The notes under the pieces: generated by a model
Told to the model about the DNA's origin: nothing
What the model saw: only the letters and a program-made list of their open reading frames with translations
Databases searched by the model: none
NCBI GenBank assembly: GCA_027924585.1
Contig: BSBM01000361.1
Coordinates: 38,175,501 to 38,239,500 of the forward strand
Source of the DNA: Larix kaempferi
Taxonomy: Eukaryota > Streptophyta > Pinopsida > Pinales > Pinaceae
DNA: 64,000 bases
Reading direction: 5' to 3'
Shown: one piece after another, positions 1-10,909 of the stretch
How the letters are laid out: the number at the start of each line of letters is the position of its first letter
How positions within the stretch are numbered: position 1 is the first letter of the stretch
Program-made: the position numbers and the translations under genes

Positions 1-184
1 ATCACTAATGCCCAAAACTTAGGCAATTCTCCAAATTAACCCCAATTATTTATAAAAAGGAATTCACTTTAATTAATCACTTCAATAAAGTGAATTTCCC
101 AAGTTCCCGAGAGGTAATAATGACGATTCCCATGGGAAAGACACAAATCCATCAAAATACCTGTCTAAGCTACAAACATCAACA
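1..184 (-). repeat. Copia1 3' LTR, partial (inner end only)
   Basis: This segment is the direct repeat of 6358-6542, with scattered substitutions and small indels. On the minus strand it begins TGTTGATGTTTG at 184, the LTR start immediately after the purine tract. The rest of the LTR lies left of the window. Confidence 0.85.
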
Positions 185-193
185 CTCCCTCTT
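185..193 (-). other. Copia1 polypurine tract
   Basis: On the minus strand AGAGGGAG immediately precedes the LTR start TGTTGATG. Position and composition fit the plus-strand primer of reverse transcription. Confidence 0.6.
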
Positions 194-681
194 AGTGAGG
201 AAGGTATTCTCCACCACCCATATCTTATCTCTGAAGAAGACAAACATCCCTTTCACCAAGGGCTTAGTGAGAATGTATGCAACCTACTCATCTGTGGAAA
301 CCTACTGGAACTTGACTGCTCCCTTTTGGACCTCGTCTCGGATGAAGTGATACATGATCTCAATATTCTTGGCCCTGTCATGGAACACTAGATTTTTAGA
401 GAGTTTGATACAACTCAGTTATTGTAGTGGATCATAATAGGCTCCAACTCCTGACCAAATAATATTCTAATCAATTTGTGAATCCAAAGTTCTTCACTAC
501 TTTCCACACTCACTACCATGTACTCTACCTCTATTGAACTAAGTGCTATGAAAGTTTGCTTCCTGTTGAACCAAGAAATCATTGTTGGGCCTAAGCTAAA
601 TCAAAACCCTAAGGTGCTCTTTTAATCAATTTCTCTCCCTTCTAAGTAACCCTGCAACTCCACTCCATCACCTCCAAGGTA
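194..681 (-). other. Copia1 3' internal region, non-coding
   Basis: This lies between the end of the recognisable RNase H region and the 3' LTR. Copia RNase H C-terminal coding would be expected here, but I could not follow a frame through it. Nothing else was recognised. Confidence 0.45.
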
Positions 682-2090
682 TCACAATCCATAATCCAAT
701 GTGTCCCTCAAATATCTAAGCACATGCTCTGTTGCTACCCAATGCACCTGCCTCGACTCCAACATGAACTGACTCAAGGTGTTCACAACAAAACATATAT
801 CTTGCATGGTGTTAACCAAATACATCAAGGATCCTATCAATTGTATGTATACCCTGGGATCCACCCACTTTAAATCTAAAGAGGCAATATTCTTCAAATT
901 GGATACCATAGGTGTAGACATTGATCTATAGTCCTCCATCCTCAACCTCTTCAGGATCTCCACTGTGTACTTCCCCTGTCCAAGGAATATATCACCCGAT
1001 CTTTGCCATACCTATAACCCCATAATTAATGCATTAAGCCAATGTCCTTATTCTCAAACTCCATGGCCAAATCGGACTTGCACCCCACTATAATCTCCTT
1101 TATACCTGTGAGAAACAAATAATCCACATACAACACCAATATGAGTAGATCAAATCCAAAAAGTATGAAGTACATGTTTGGATCCGCCTCACTCTTGGTG
1201 AAGCCCATGCTCTGTAAATATTCATCAATCCTAGAATAACATGCCTTTAGTTCCTACTTGAGTCCAAATAAGGATTTCCCCTGACCAAGGAAGATATCAC
1301 CCAATCTATGCCATACCTATAACCCCATAATTAATGCATTAAGCCAATGTCCTTATTCTCAAACTCCATGGCCAAATCGGACTTGCACCCCGCTATAATC
1401 TCCTTTATACCTGTGAGAAACAAATAATCCACATACAACACCAATATGAGTAGATCAAATCCAAAAAGTATGAAGTACATGTTTGGATCCACCTCACTCT
1501 TGGTGAAGACCATGCTCTATAAATATTCATCAATCCTAGAATAGCATGCCTTTAGTTTCTGCTTGAGTCCATATAATGATTTCTTAAGCCTGCACACATG
1601 AGACTCCCTCCCATGTATCTCAAATACCCGAGGTTTCTTTATGTATACTTCCTCCTCAATGATCATGTTGAGGAAGGCTATCTTCATGTTCATCTGGTGA
1701 ATCCTCCACTTGATGATTGAGGCAATATATATCACAACCCGAATGGAAGCATACCTAATGACTGGAGCAAATGTCTCCTCATAGTCCACTCCCTCTCTTT
1801 AAGAGAATCCAGCTCTCACCGTGAACCTCACCTTGAACTTCTCGATGCTTCCATTTACAACATGCTTTATATTGAAGAGCCACTTGGAAGTCACCACAAA
1901 CTTCCCACACATCATTCTTCATGATGGAGTTGCACTCCTCCACCATGGCATCCCTCCAAACCTGTTAGTCTGGTACTTCCTCATAACTGGAAGGCTTAGA
2001 ATCAATGATGTTGCTCATCAGTGCCATATAGTTCGTAAAATTCCTCGAAGGCCTACTCTCCCTTAATGATCTCTAGGGAGCCTCAAAATG
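682..2090 (-). pseudogene. pol: Copia1 reverse transcriptase / RNase H, broken
   Basis: Read on the minus strand, this gives the copia RT series. A KNDVWE-type start lies near 2.0 kb, then VDYEETFAPV, then KKSLYGLKQK (canonical ALYGLKQAPRAW). The active-site block follows as LYVDYLFLTG, and the RNase H lead-in as YIQLIGSLMYLVNTMQDICF. The catalytic YVDD is changed to YVDY, so the enzyme is dead. Frames are interrupted by stops, and the YVDY block occurs twice because of a 305-bp tandem duplication. Family assignment is secure from motif order; lineage within copia was not resolved. Confidence 0.85.
971..1580. repeat. Two-copy 305-bp tandem duplication inside Copia1 RT
   Basis: Unit 1 (about 971-1275) and unit 2 (about 1276-1580) are nearly identical. 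Shared landmarks such as 'cataattaatgcattaagcc' recur exactly 305 bases apart. Both units carry the same YVDD-to-YVDY change, so that mutation was present before the duplication. Confidence 0.9.
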
Positions 2091-2259
2091 TTCTTGAGCG
2101 TCTCTCAATGTCTTCTCAAACCATTTGAGTATCCTGACATATATAGAAGGAGACAACTCCTCCTACTCACTTGGAGGATAACTCCCTGAGCTAGAAGTAT
2201 GTGAAATTTGTTCCTCTTGCTCCTCATCCTCTGTCACTACTGGTAACTCATGAGACTTC

Positions 2260-3023
2260 CTAGATTCCAAGTTATCCTCGAACTTAACATCTCAACTCAC
2301 ACCTGCCTTTTGTTGTGCTAGCATGAAGATCCTATAAACCTTCAAGGTATCGCTATACCTTAAAACACACCCTTCTCTCTTGAAGGCTCGAGCTTTGTCA
2401 TCTTCTCCTAACACACATAGATGTAGTCTGGACAACTAAATATTATGAGATGAATAATCTCTATTTTCACTCCTATGAATTCCTCCTTAGGAATATTGTC
2501 CTCCAATATCTTGTGAGGACTCATGTTCTGCAATAGACTATTGTATTACATGCATATCCCCAAAGAAACATAGACAATCCCTAATCATGAATCGTAGCCT
2601 TTGTAGTATTGATGATGGACCAATTCTTTTTCTCCACAACCCCATTCCGCTGAGGGTTGTATGAGATTTCCTTCTCCCTCTTGATCACTGCCTCCTTTCA
2701 TAAATCCTTGAATTCAATGGAGGTGTACTCTCTCCCATTGTTTGACCTCAAGACCTTGATCTTCTTTCTCGTCAAGTTCTCCACTTGAGCTTTGAACTCT
2801 CGGAACCGATCGAAGACCTCATCCTTGTTCTTCATGAAGTAGATCCAAGTTTTCCTGGAAAATTCATTAATGAATGTCGTGTAGTGCAATGTAACCTACA
2901 AAAATACTATGGACATAAGCCCACATACATTTGAATGAATAATATCCAAGATCCCCTTGGACCTACTCTCACTGCTTGGAAAACCAGTCTTGACATTCTT
3001 GCCAAGTGCACACCCTTTTCATA
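2260..3023 (-). pseudogene. pol: Copia1 integrase core and C-terminal part, broken
   Basis: On the minus strand this shows KGCALGKN-like sequence next to the inserted solo LTR, then TTFINEFSRKTWIYF, then KVLRSNNGREYTS. Further downstream come a copia integrase tail resembling QNMSPHKILEDN and a GVF-type block. The catalytic aspartates expected in the IDDFSR and SDNGGEY motifs are replaced (INEFSR, SNNGREY), and stops interrupt the frame. The N-terminal half of the domain is displaced to 3753-4071 by the solo LTR. Relationship to copia integrases is clear; function is lost. Confidence 0.85.
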
Positions 3024-3028
3024 CTTCC

Positions 3029-3752
3029 TGTTAACACCCAAAAAGTGCTCACTAGCTCATTTACCACATTATATGACTCATTTGTCCATTTTCCTACCAT
3101 ATTTCCATTAAAAATCCCAAAAAAACCCATTAAAAAGCCTCCAAAAGGCCTAAAATGCCTCCAAAAGGCCAAAAAACCCTCAAAATAGCCTAAAAAAGGC
3201 TAAAAAACCCCCTTTTCCTCCAAAAATAGCAAAAATCCCCTAAAAAGGGAATAAAAATATAAAATAATGAGGAAAAGGAGGAAAAAACCCTATACAGCTG
3301 CCTAAAACCATGTGTTTCCCAAAACCATGGGTCAGCACTCCACCACCAAAAAACTATAAATAGGTGATGGAGATCCCTTATTCCATATCCACAATCACAA
3401 GCACCCTTACTCTGCCAAAATCTCTCTCGAAACCCTAGTCCACCTTTGAACTAGTTTCACCTTGAGAGCCACCTTTGGCCCATCCCCAACATTGGAGAAG
3501 GAGAAGGAGCATTCTTGGAGCTTGGAGCATCCTCTTGGACACTGCAAAGGGCTTCACCAACCTTGACACTCAAGGTAACATCAATACAAAGACATTCTTT
3601 CATTTTGGTGTTTATGCTTCATGCTTGTATTAGAAATAATTTAATTTTTTGTTTATTGCATAATTAGTTTAATATACTGAACTGCTACTAAGGAGTCCAT
3701 TCTCCTTAGTAGGTGCTCATTGGCACAAGCTAGGGGTAAAACCCTAGCTACA
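3029..3752 (+). mobile_element. Solo LTR inserted in Copia1 integrase, 5-bp TSD CTTCC
   Basis: The insert starts TGTTAACACCC, ends CCTAGCTACA and is flanked by CTTCC at 3024-3028 and 3753-3757. Removing it rejoins the Copia1 gag-pre-integrase/integrase frame (…QQE-V-KGCALGKN…). It has no coding capacity, contains a TATA box on the plus strand, and is 724 bp long. TG…CA ends plus a perfect 5-bp duplication mark a complete LTR left after LTR-LTR recombination. The parent element is not identified. Confidence 0.88.
3355..3362 (+). promoter_or_regulatory. TATA box of the solo LTR
   Basis: TATAAATA in the context AACTATAAATAGG sits about 326 bp into the 724-bp LTR, as expected at the U3/R border. 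Transcription would start about 30 bp downstream. Confidence 0.55.
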
Positions 3753-4071
3753 CTTCCTGTTGCACAACACTGAAATCTAGAATACCAGTGACAATATCCC
3801 TCAGAATTGGAAACACTCTTTAATGCAAATTTCCCATCCTCTTGTGCCAAATCTTGCACATGTTGTCACTATCATGTACCAAGGCCTGAACAGGATTCCC
3901 TTGCAACTTGTATAAGTTTCCCTCTCTAAACCCAATATTCACTATTGTGTCGAGGTTATATCCCTCTAGATGTATGAGTACTTTCCATCTCCTAAAGATA
4001 ATGGAAAAACCCATTTCCTCCATAACTAATGTTGAGAGAAAGTTCTTCTTTAGTCTTGGTACAGATAACAC
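3753..4071 (-). pseudogene. pol: Copia1 gag-pre-integrase region, broken
   Basis: On the minus strand an LSVPRLKKNFLS block leads to REGNLYKLQG and then to IWHKRMGNLH, the copia gag-pre-integrase signature (LWHxRMGHLH), followed by a FPILRDIVTG-like stretch. A stop follows the NLH. The frame then ends at the solo LTR and continues on its other side at 3023. The N-terminal end overlaps the protease entry by 22 bases in another frame. Confidence 0.8.
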
Positions 4072-4331
4072 ATTCTAGGCACAAACGAACCACCTGACTC
4101 AAGCTGGAACAAAACTATTTCCTGTCCTCTGAGTGCATACTTGGCATCATCACCAAGCTTCACATGGATCCTTAAGTCTAACACTTTCAATCTATTGAGT
4201 AGCTCTTGTGCTTCTGTCATGTGATGACATGCACCACTATCCAAGTACCATGCACTCCTAGAAACTTTGTTGGTATAAAGGCGAGAAACTAGGGATAAGT
4301 CACTCTCAAACTTTGCATCAAACTCACTCAA
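4050..4331 (-). pseudogene. pol: Copia1 aspartic protease remnant
   Basis: The minus-strand frame holds SAWYLDSGACHHMTEAQELL, the copia protease active site (DSGA followed by HHMT), and the usual V.LGDD…G.G beta-strand pattern (VKLGDDAKYALRGQEIV). The active-site aspartate is retained. The frame is open for 93 codons but is detached from gag and integrase by frameshifts and stops, so it is treated as a remnant. Confidence 0.85.
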
Positions 4332-4379
4332 CCGAGTGTCTGCAGATGATGCTACCTACTGCTTCTTCCCTTTACAGTT

Positions 4380-5560
4380 CTTCCTCTCCAGGAACTGAGA
4401 TGCATAGTTCCTATTCTTGTGGCACATGAAATACTTTATTTTACTCAATCATTTCTTCTTCCTCGGTTGTGAGGCTCCCCCCTCACTCTTACTCTTCTTG
4501 TTGGAACTCATTCCTTTTCCCTTCCTTGCCTTGCTGACAAGATCCAAGTTATCTTCATCATCTTCTTTCTTGCGTGCTCCGGACTCCTCTCAAGTCTCCT
4601 CCTAGATGCAATCGTCCCATAGCCTCTCCCAGTTGGGAATCTTTTACCAAGCACATAGACCTTTTACAAATGGTTCCCATGCTTGGTGAATCCATTCAAT
4701 GCCACTCTAATGAGATTTGCATCTTCTACCTTCTCCCCAATGGCTGTAATTTGATCACAAATTTTGTTGATCTTCATAAGATAGATAGTAACATTGTTCG
4801 ATCTATCCATCTAGACATATCTGAGTTTGTCTTTCAAAATCATCTTCCTATTCATATTATCACTCTAGAATAGATCCATCCGAGCTTTGTACATTGCATG
4901 GGTTGTTGTCTTCTCAACTACATGAGGAATCAAGTGATCCTTCAGAACATACATGATCACTCTCTAAGATTTAATGTCATTCTTCTCATGTGTTTCCAAC
5001 TAAGCTGGATATGTTGATTTGGTAACTGCCTTCTCCACAATGTCACAAAGTTCATGGTCTTTCAAGAGTAGTGTAACCCAAGGAAAATTTTAAGGATCCA
5101 TAATTTTTTTTAAGTGTAGAAACCTTGGCGAATCTTACTAATTATCAAATTTCCAACCATAAAATGTTTGGTCATATTTTGTAAAAAATATTCAAATTTC
5201 TAAGGGTTTTATATAGTTTTGGGACAATTTTGGCGAGTTTTAGAGTAAAATTTTTTAATCCTATGGTATTTGGGCGAATCATATTAGAAAAAAATGGAAA
5301 ATGATGAATTATTTTTTGAAAGAAAACCTCAAAAAATAGCCCATGGGCAATATTTCGCTCCTAAAATTTTCCCTGGTGTAACCCTTTCTTTCCATGATAG
5401 GAAGTTAGATGCCCGATATAACCTATCTTCAAATCTAAGACTAGTTGTTGTCATAACTATATCTACACAAATAATTTTGTGTACGTTGTCCTTCAAGAAC
5501 CCACCAAGACCTACTACTGTAAGCCACATATCTGCACTAGATCTATTTACTGGTCACTCA
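4380..5560 (-). pseudogene. gag: Copia1 gag (UBN2-type), heavily broken
   Basis: Translating the minus strand near 4.5-4.9 kb in shifting frames gives pieces typical of copia gag. These include AMYKARMDLF, NNVTIYLMKINKICDQ, AIGEKVEDANLIRVALNGF, and an IASRRRLERS…ARKK tail leading toward the zinc-knuckle region at about 4.4 kb. Stops and frameshifts are frequent. The first part (about 5.1-5.56 kb) is too degraded for motifs. The assignment rests on these motifs and on position between the primer site and the protease. Confidence 0.65.
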
Positions 5561-5614
5561 TTCCTACTAGATCTATTGCAATAGATTTCATATATGCTCC
5601 TTCTGAAAGTCTTT

Positions 5615-5626
5615 GCTCTAATACCA
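5615..5626 (-). other. Copia1 primer-binding site (tRNA-iMet type)
   Basis: On the minus strand TGGTATTAGAGC lies directly after the LTR end, one base off the common plant copia primer site TGGTATCAGAGC, which is complementary to initiator tRNA-Met. Confidence 0.8.
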
Positions 5627-6542
5627 TGTTAATTTTTCTAACCCTATCACTAGATAAAACAATTCCTAGCGATTTCCTTGTTTAAAAAATTATTTTCCAG
5701 CACACTAATTATTTATACTTGCCGATATCTATCAACATAAATAAATAGCAGAAGCAATGTAGGAAACATATATAAAAACACATGCACAAGTTTCTACCCT
5801 TCAAATTCAGTTTTTCATTAAAATATTCCAAGCTTACAAGGGCTTCCTTCCTGGGAAAATGGCCTTTAGAAAAATACACAAATTTTTTGGCAAAATATTC
5901 CCTCATGAAGATGAATCTTCACCTGCAAATCTACCCTGAGAGACTTCGGCAAAAACCCAAAAATCATTATGCTCTCTACTGCCCCAGTTGTCCTGTCTGT
6001 ACGTACTGTACGAATTTGTACGACTTTGTGGATTTCGTACAATTTGTTCGTACAACTGTACGACATGTCCGTACGACTACTTATGGTGCTTGGCCTTGCC
6101 TCCTCAGGACTGGTACGAGTACTTGTTTCTCCCGAATTGTTGCCTTTTCTCTCCCTTGGCCAGTAGAATGGAAATTAGAAATTCCTTCTTCTCTCCCACT
6201 CAATTCTTGAGTTTCTCTCTTATGAGATTGTGTGTATTCTCCTCTCCCCTTGGATTCCTTTTAGCCTTTTGGGACAAACCAAAACCCTAACTTCGATGAC
6301 TGAGATTAGATCTCACTCACTTGAGATAAACACTTGTGATTCATTTAATTAACTTAAATCGCTAATGCCCAAAACTTAGGCATTTCTCCAAATTAACCGC
6401 AATTATTTTATAAAAAGGAATTCACATTAATTAATCACTTTAATAAAGTGAATTTCCCAAGTTCCTAATAGGTAATAGTGATGATTCCCACGGGAAATAC
6501 ACAAACCCATGGAAATACATGTCCGAGATACAAACATCAATA
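5627..6542 (-). repeat. Copia1 5' LTR
   Basis: The segment is 916 bp. On the plus strand it begins TGTTAATTTTTC next to the primer site and ends CATCAATA; the left copy ends CATCAACA, so the terminal C has mutated. Its last ~185 bp match 1-184. A cluster of eight GTAC motifs lies at 5999-6074. Confidence 0.85.
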
Positions 6543-7394
6543 GTTGGCCTAATGAACTGCCCACGCATGTAATGAGTGATTAGATATATATAGAGGTCAT
6601 GTAATGCTTGATGAGAGGAACATGTGAATTGAATGTATAAATGTATTAAGTAATTTGGATAGGGTTCTCCTATTTTCTGAGTTATTGTATCTCATCTATG
6701 TTATCTACCTTAGAGTTGTGCTCCACATTTACATTGTTGTAGATGGTGTTTGCTCTGATTTATTATGCTTATATAAGGCTTAAATTCATAACATGACACC
6801 TATGTTCATTGTAATAATGTAAGTCATCCATATATTTAATCAACAACATAAAATGTTATGACAATAGAAAATGAATTAGAATGACAACTTCATTTTATTA
6901 TACATGATAAGAGAACCTTTGTTATACAAAATGCATAGGACAACATAAAGGTCCACAATATTCAAAATGAATAAATAATTATTATAGTTATTAGTAACAT
7001 GTCATCCTCCAATTGAGGCAAAATATCCACATAAAATAACATGTTTGATTTTTAGAGACACATATTCCAAAATATAGAACTTGTAACATTCAATTTCAAT
7101 GATCATCATTCATTGCACAAACTACTATCATTGCTTGAGGTGTTCGCATGCCTTATTTATTCACCACTTGCACATGATATTGTACTTGGTTTATTTGGAA
7201 TGTTTTTGTTGATTGGATTGAGTTTGATATTGTGCCCCTTCATGTTGTGAAAATTAATTTGTGATTTGGTCAAGGTCTTGACTTTTAACACAAAAAATAA
7301 ATTTAACATCTTTCACTAGAGGTTTCTAGGATCTTAACCCTATGGATTTCAACCTAGGGGTTGTTATGAATTAGAGTAAAACAATAGCTAAAAG

Positions 7395-8651
7395 TGTCAC
7401 ATACCCAGTGACCATACCATGCCTTTGGGGCCACGTGATACTCAAACCACTTACCAAAATCACCACTAATACTCAAATTTGCTTTCCACGGGTGATCAAA
7501 TTTACAACGTAATTAAAGATATGGTCCCCCAAATTAAACATATGCATATGCCAAAATATACAGGAAATTATAGCATGAATGCATTCATACAATGCTAGGA
7601 AATCCATGAAATTAGATAATCACATAACAATAATTAAGAAATATATATATATATATATATATATAAACTTATGTTAAAAAGCCTCCAATTGTGTGTGTGT
7701 GTATATATATATATATATAGAAACTTATGTTAAAAATCCTCCAGTTGATTGTAGACTAATGATGTTCCTCTCAGGCGTAAGAACTCTATTATACCGGATC
7801 TCTCTATAACAGAGCCCACCTCCTAGCTAGGGTTTATGAATCCACAATAAGGTAAATTCAACACAATGCCCAAACAAACCCACAGGTGTCGAAAACCCTC
7901 CATAGATGTCTCAATCCGCTAGCACTCCCCCCCCATCACCCTGCACAACCCATGGAATGGAGTCCCCTTCTTGGAGTCAATAGTCCCTCGAGAAATTCCC
8001 TAATTTACTTCTAGGGTTCCAACACAAGATGGATAGGGACACTCCATGCTAAGACTCCAGTAAAATCAACTGCACGACATGTTCTCTCATAAGGGAACTC
8101 AGTTTCCCAGCACCAATGTCTAGGGTTAAATGCATTTACAACTCTATAATTCCCATGGTCCTTTGGTACAACTCCGAGCTTTGGTACATGATGATGGGTG
8201 AGTGAATGATAACATAATGATTGAATGAAATAGTTCTCAAGAATTTGTATGCATTTTGAAAACTAAACAAGTGGCATACATGAGTTTTCTCATCTTTTTC
8301 TCCCTTATAATATCAAGCTTAGGATAATTAACTCAATATTATGGATAATGCACTTCAATTAAGAGGGATTGGGATAAAATGACAAATACGAATAAGGAAT
8401 TAACTTATGAGTCACTAGGGTCATCCCCCCTTAGATTCCCTTCTCATTTCCCCCTCTTGTTGAATCATAACCTCACATCTCTTATTTGTCCTTCTTTCTC
8501 TATAGTAGTCATAGTTTTTATATTAAACACAAAATGTACATAATTATATCATCTTGGTCATACTAGATCATTTTTGTTCGGCTTCTAGCCATTTCATCAT
8601 TATATACATATTTACATCATTACATGCCGGGGTAAAAAATTGGGTGTTACA
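7395..8651 (-). mobile_element. Solo LTR inserted in R1, perfect 5-bp TSD AAAAG
   Basis: The 1257-bp insert begins TGTCACATACCC and ends GGGTGTTACA, flanked by AAAAG at 7390-7394 and 8652-8656. The paralogous repeat at 37.68 kb lacks it and reads straight through ('tagctaaaacaatatac'), giving an empty site. The reverse complement starts TGTAACACCC, a common plant gypsy LTR start, so orientation is probably minus. No coding sequence. It contains TA and TG microsatellites at 7643-7721. Confidence 0.9.
7643..7721. repeat. TA / TG microsatellites
   Basis: Two TA runs (about 7643-7664 and 7705-7720) flank a TG run. The sequence between them, 'aaacttatgttaaaaa', repeats after the second run, so the pair arose by a small local duplication. 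Confidence 0.8.
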
Positions 8652-9076
8652 AAAAGAATACACTCTTTCACTTTCTAGTAACCCTATATTATAGGAAATA
8701 GAAGGAGAAAAGATACCAAACAACCTAGATAAATTTCAACCCTCCAAAACAACTTATACCACATAAACTATATATTTTATAGTAGTTGTAACATTAGGTA
8801 TGGTGGCAACAAAACAACTATTAAATTCTCCCACGATGATGTCATTACCTTAGCTAGGGAAAATATGAAAATCCTAGATCCACCAAGGAGTTCCAATGTG
8901 GAAGAATCACTCCAACACATCCTCCAAGGAAATACGTCATCTTCTCTTTTGATTCTCCGACTAAATTTCCATAGAGTTTTATAAAAAAAACCTAATCTCC
9001 AATCTCCAAGGGATCATCATCAACCCTAACCTTAGACCTTCAAGATACTTCAATAAGACCAAGAAACCCTAGGGAC

Positions 9077-9081
<5 letters not shown>

Positions 9082-9124
<43 letters not shown>
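9082..9124. repeat. (GA)n microsatellite
   Basis: About 21 uninterrupted GA units. The same position in the paralogous repeat also has a GA run (38320-38358), so the microsatellite is ancestral to the repeat family. Confidence 0.9.
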
Positions 9125-9126
<2 letters not shown>

Positions 9127-9849
9127 AAGTACAAAAGAGAACCAAGAGAGAGGGAGAAAGATGACTAGTGCATGCTCCTTTCTAAGTTACATCTAATCAC
9201 AAGAGTGAACACAAGTGAGTTAATCATTAATATGAATGATCATATATATCCAACATCTCTTCCACAAGAGCAAACCCCAAACCAATATTTTCTATTTTCC
9301 TTCCATAAATTCTCCTAAGGTTTCTTCGTGAACTCATAAACCCTAGGGAATCTGTCCAAGAAGATAAGTACAAGGAAAAAATATATAGTGATGATGATGA
9401 TTAAAAAAGGGACTCATGTTTCCTCTCTATATATGAGAGGTAAAGGAGGCCAAAAAAACAATGTGGATCCAAGCCCTTACAAGCATCCTACAATAAGGCA
9501 CTAGTACGCCAACACTACCACGATGCTATTTTATATTCTTTTGTAAATGGAAATGATTAGTCAATGTCATAGGTAGAGACTTGAAGTTGAATACTGAAAG
9601 TTGAAAAATCCTCGGATGGGGATCCTTTAATGTAGTGGGATTTGGGACCAAGGGGCATGTCGGGGTGCCTATGGATGGATCAATTAAAGTAGGGTATGGG
9701 GTCTAATGAATTCAAGTCCTCCATAGGTTTGATGGTATTTGAATTAGGTGAGGGTGAGTTCCCTGGTGTTGATGGTTTAATGGTTTAGGCCCCTTCTTAG
9801 TGTGACGTAGAAAAAAAGTCCCCATTTATTTCTTATAGAGGCAACATAC

Positions 9850-10114
9850 CGTCAGCTAGAGGGGCCCCTATGATTCCTGAGATGGGGTCTGCAAAAACAT
9901 GATCTCCTGGGATTATTATTCAGAAAGGGGCTTGTCGGGAAGGGTATCATGCAAGATATTTCTCCCATAAAACACGCAGTGCTCGGAAGGGAAAGCAAAA
10001 GGAAATTGGTGATTTTAAGGATGTCCATACTACTACTATCGAGGGGGTAGCTCTCCTTCTTCAAACTCTCGGGCTCTTTGAGATATTAAAGCCCTTGCAA
10101 GGGTTAAAAGATGA
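9850..10114 (+). pseudogene. LINE1 ORF1 C-terminal remnant
   Basis: The frame ends ALARVKR-stop at 10112-10114, matching the LINE2 ORF1 end (SLARVHK-stop). Upstream only short basic stretches can be read and no zinc knuckle is visible. The stop overlaps the ORF2 start as ATGA. Confidence 0.5.
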
Positions 10115-10900
10115 TTTGTTTGTCCTTAAATATTAGGGTAGTTGGGGGCCTCCCAAAATCTCTTTCCATCAAGCGATTGATTGAGAAGATATATTCAAAT
10201 ATTATTTTTCTTCAAGAGACTATGGTATAAGCTGAGAAAGAAAGACACTTGTTTTTAAAGATTAAGCTGGATTGGGAGATATGTTCTCCAGATTCTCTCG
10301 GGACGTCGGGGGGATTGTTATCTGCTTGGGATCCAAAATTGGCATGTTTCTCGGCTTTCAAAATATCGCTGGGAATCTTTTTATGTGGACATATTATTGG
10401 AATGGTGGGTGAGGTAAATTTAATCAATGCATATGGCCCATATTCAGATCGCAAACTTTTCTAGTAGCAGGTTGTTCTATATGGTCATTTGTCTTATCCA
10501 AAATTAATTATTGCTGTTAATATGAATCTATCTTTGTCTGCGAGGGAGATCTGGAGTCAGATGACTTGTCTCAATCATTTGAGCAATTTTTTTATGGACA
10601 TTTTTACATCAGTCGGCTTGGTGAACATTGAACCACATCTATTGGTTCCTACTTGGTGTAAAGGGCATGTAAATGAGGAAAGGGTTGCAAAAAGGATTGA
10701 TAGATTCTTATTGATGGAAATCATAGCATAATACTTATTCATATATCATTCCTGGGTTGATTCTATTTCTATATCTGATCATTATCCAATCTTGTTGGAA
10801 TTTGAAATTGATGGAAAAAAGAAACCTTTATCTTTTTAAATTCAATCATTGTTAGCTTGTGGAGTAGGAATTCAAGGATTTGGTGAGTATGTAATGGTCA
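10111..10900 (+). pseudogene. LINE1 endonuclease domain (EEP-type), broken
   Basis: It starts MICLSLN-like at 10111, parallel to LINE2 MICFSMNIRGVKG. It continues through SPDSLGTSGGLLSAWDPK, LINAYGPYSDR and VPTWCKGHVNEERVAKRIDRFLL, the usual L1 endonuclease blocks. The family nicks target DNA to prime reverse transcription. Several stops and frameshifts interrupt it, and the SDH motif region near 10.75-10.8 kb is still recognisable (ISDHYPILL). Not functional. Confidence 0.75.
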
Positions 10901-10909
10901 AAGATTGAT

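Larger units (their letters stand above)
1..6542 (-). mobile_element. Copia1: decayed Ty1/copia retrotransposon, 3' LTR truncated by window edge
   Basis: On the minus strand the copia domains appear in the expected order: gag, protease, gag-pre-integrase, integrase, RT, RNase H. They lie between direct repeats at 1-184 and 5627-6542. The repeats share a long stretch starting at the words 'cactaatgcccaaaactta' (left) and 'cgctaatgcccaaaactta' (right). A tRNA-iMet type primer site lies just inside the right LTR and a purine tract just inside the left one. All reading frames are broken. The right LTR abuts repeat R1, so the element inserted into that repeat; the left flank is outside the window, so the target duplication cannot be checked. 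A foreign solo LTR sits in the integrase. Dead copy; coding regions are listed separately. Confidence 0.9.
6543..9547 (-). repeat. Repeat R1, copy a (non-coding, LTR-like), truncated left by Copia1
   Basis: Block by block this matches 36.85-38.75 kb. Shared blocks include 'gagaggaacatgtgaattga', a 'gttatgacaatagaaaatg' region, 'tcactagaggtttctaggat', a GA microsatellite and 'caatgtgga(t/c)ccaa'. No coding frame was found. It is interrupted by a solo LTR at 7395-8651 and cut on the left by Copia1. Its right continuation is found 17 kb away at 26530. It may be a worn LTR or non-autonomous element; the class is unknown. Confidence 0.7.
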
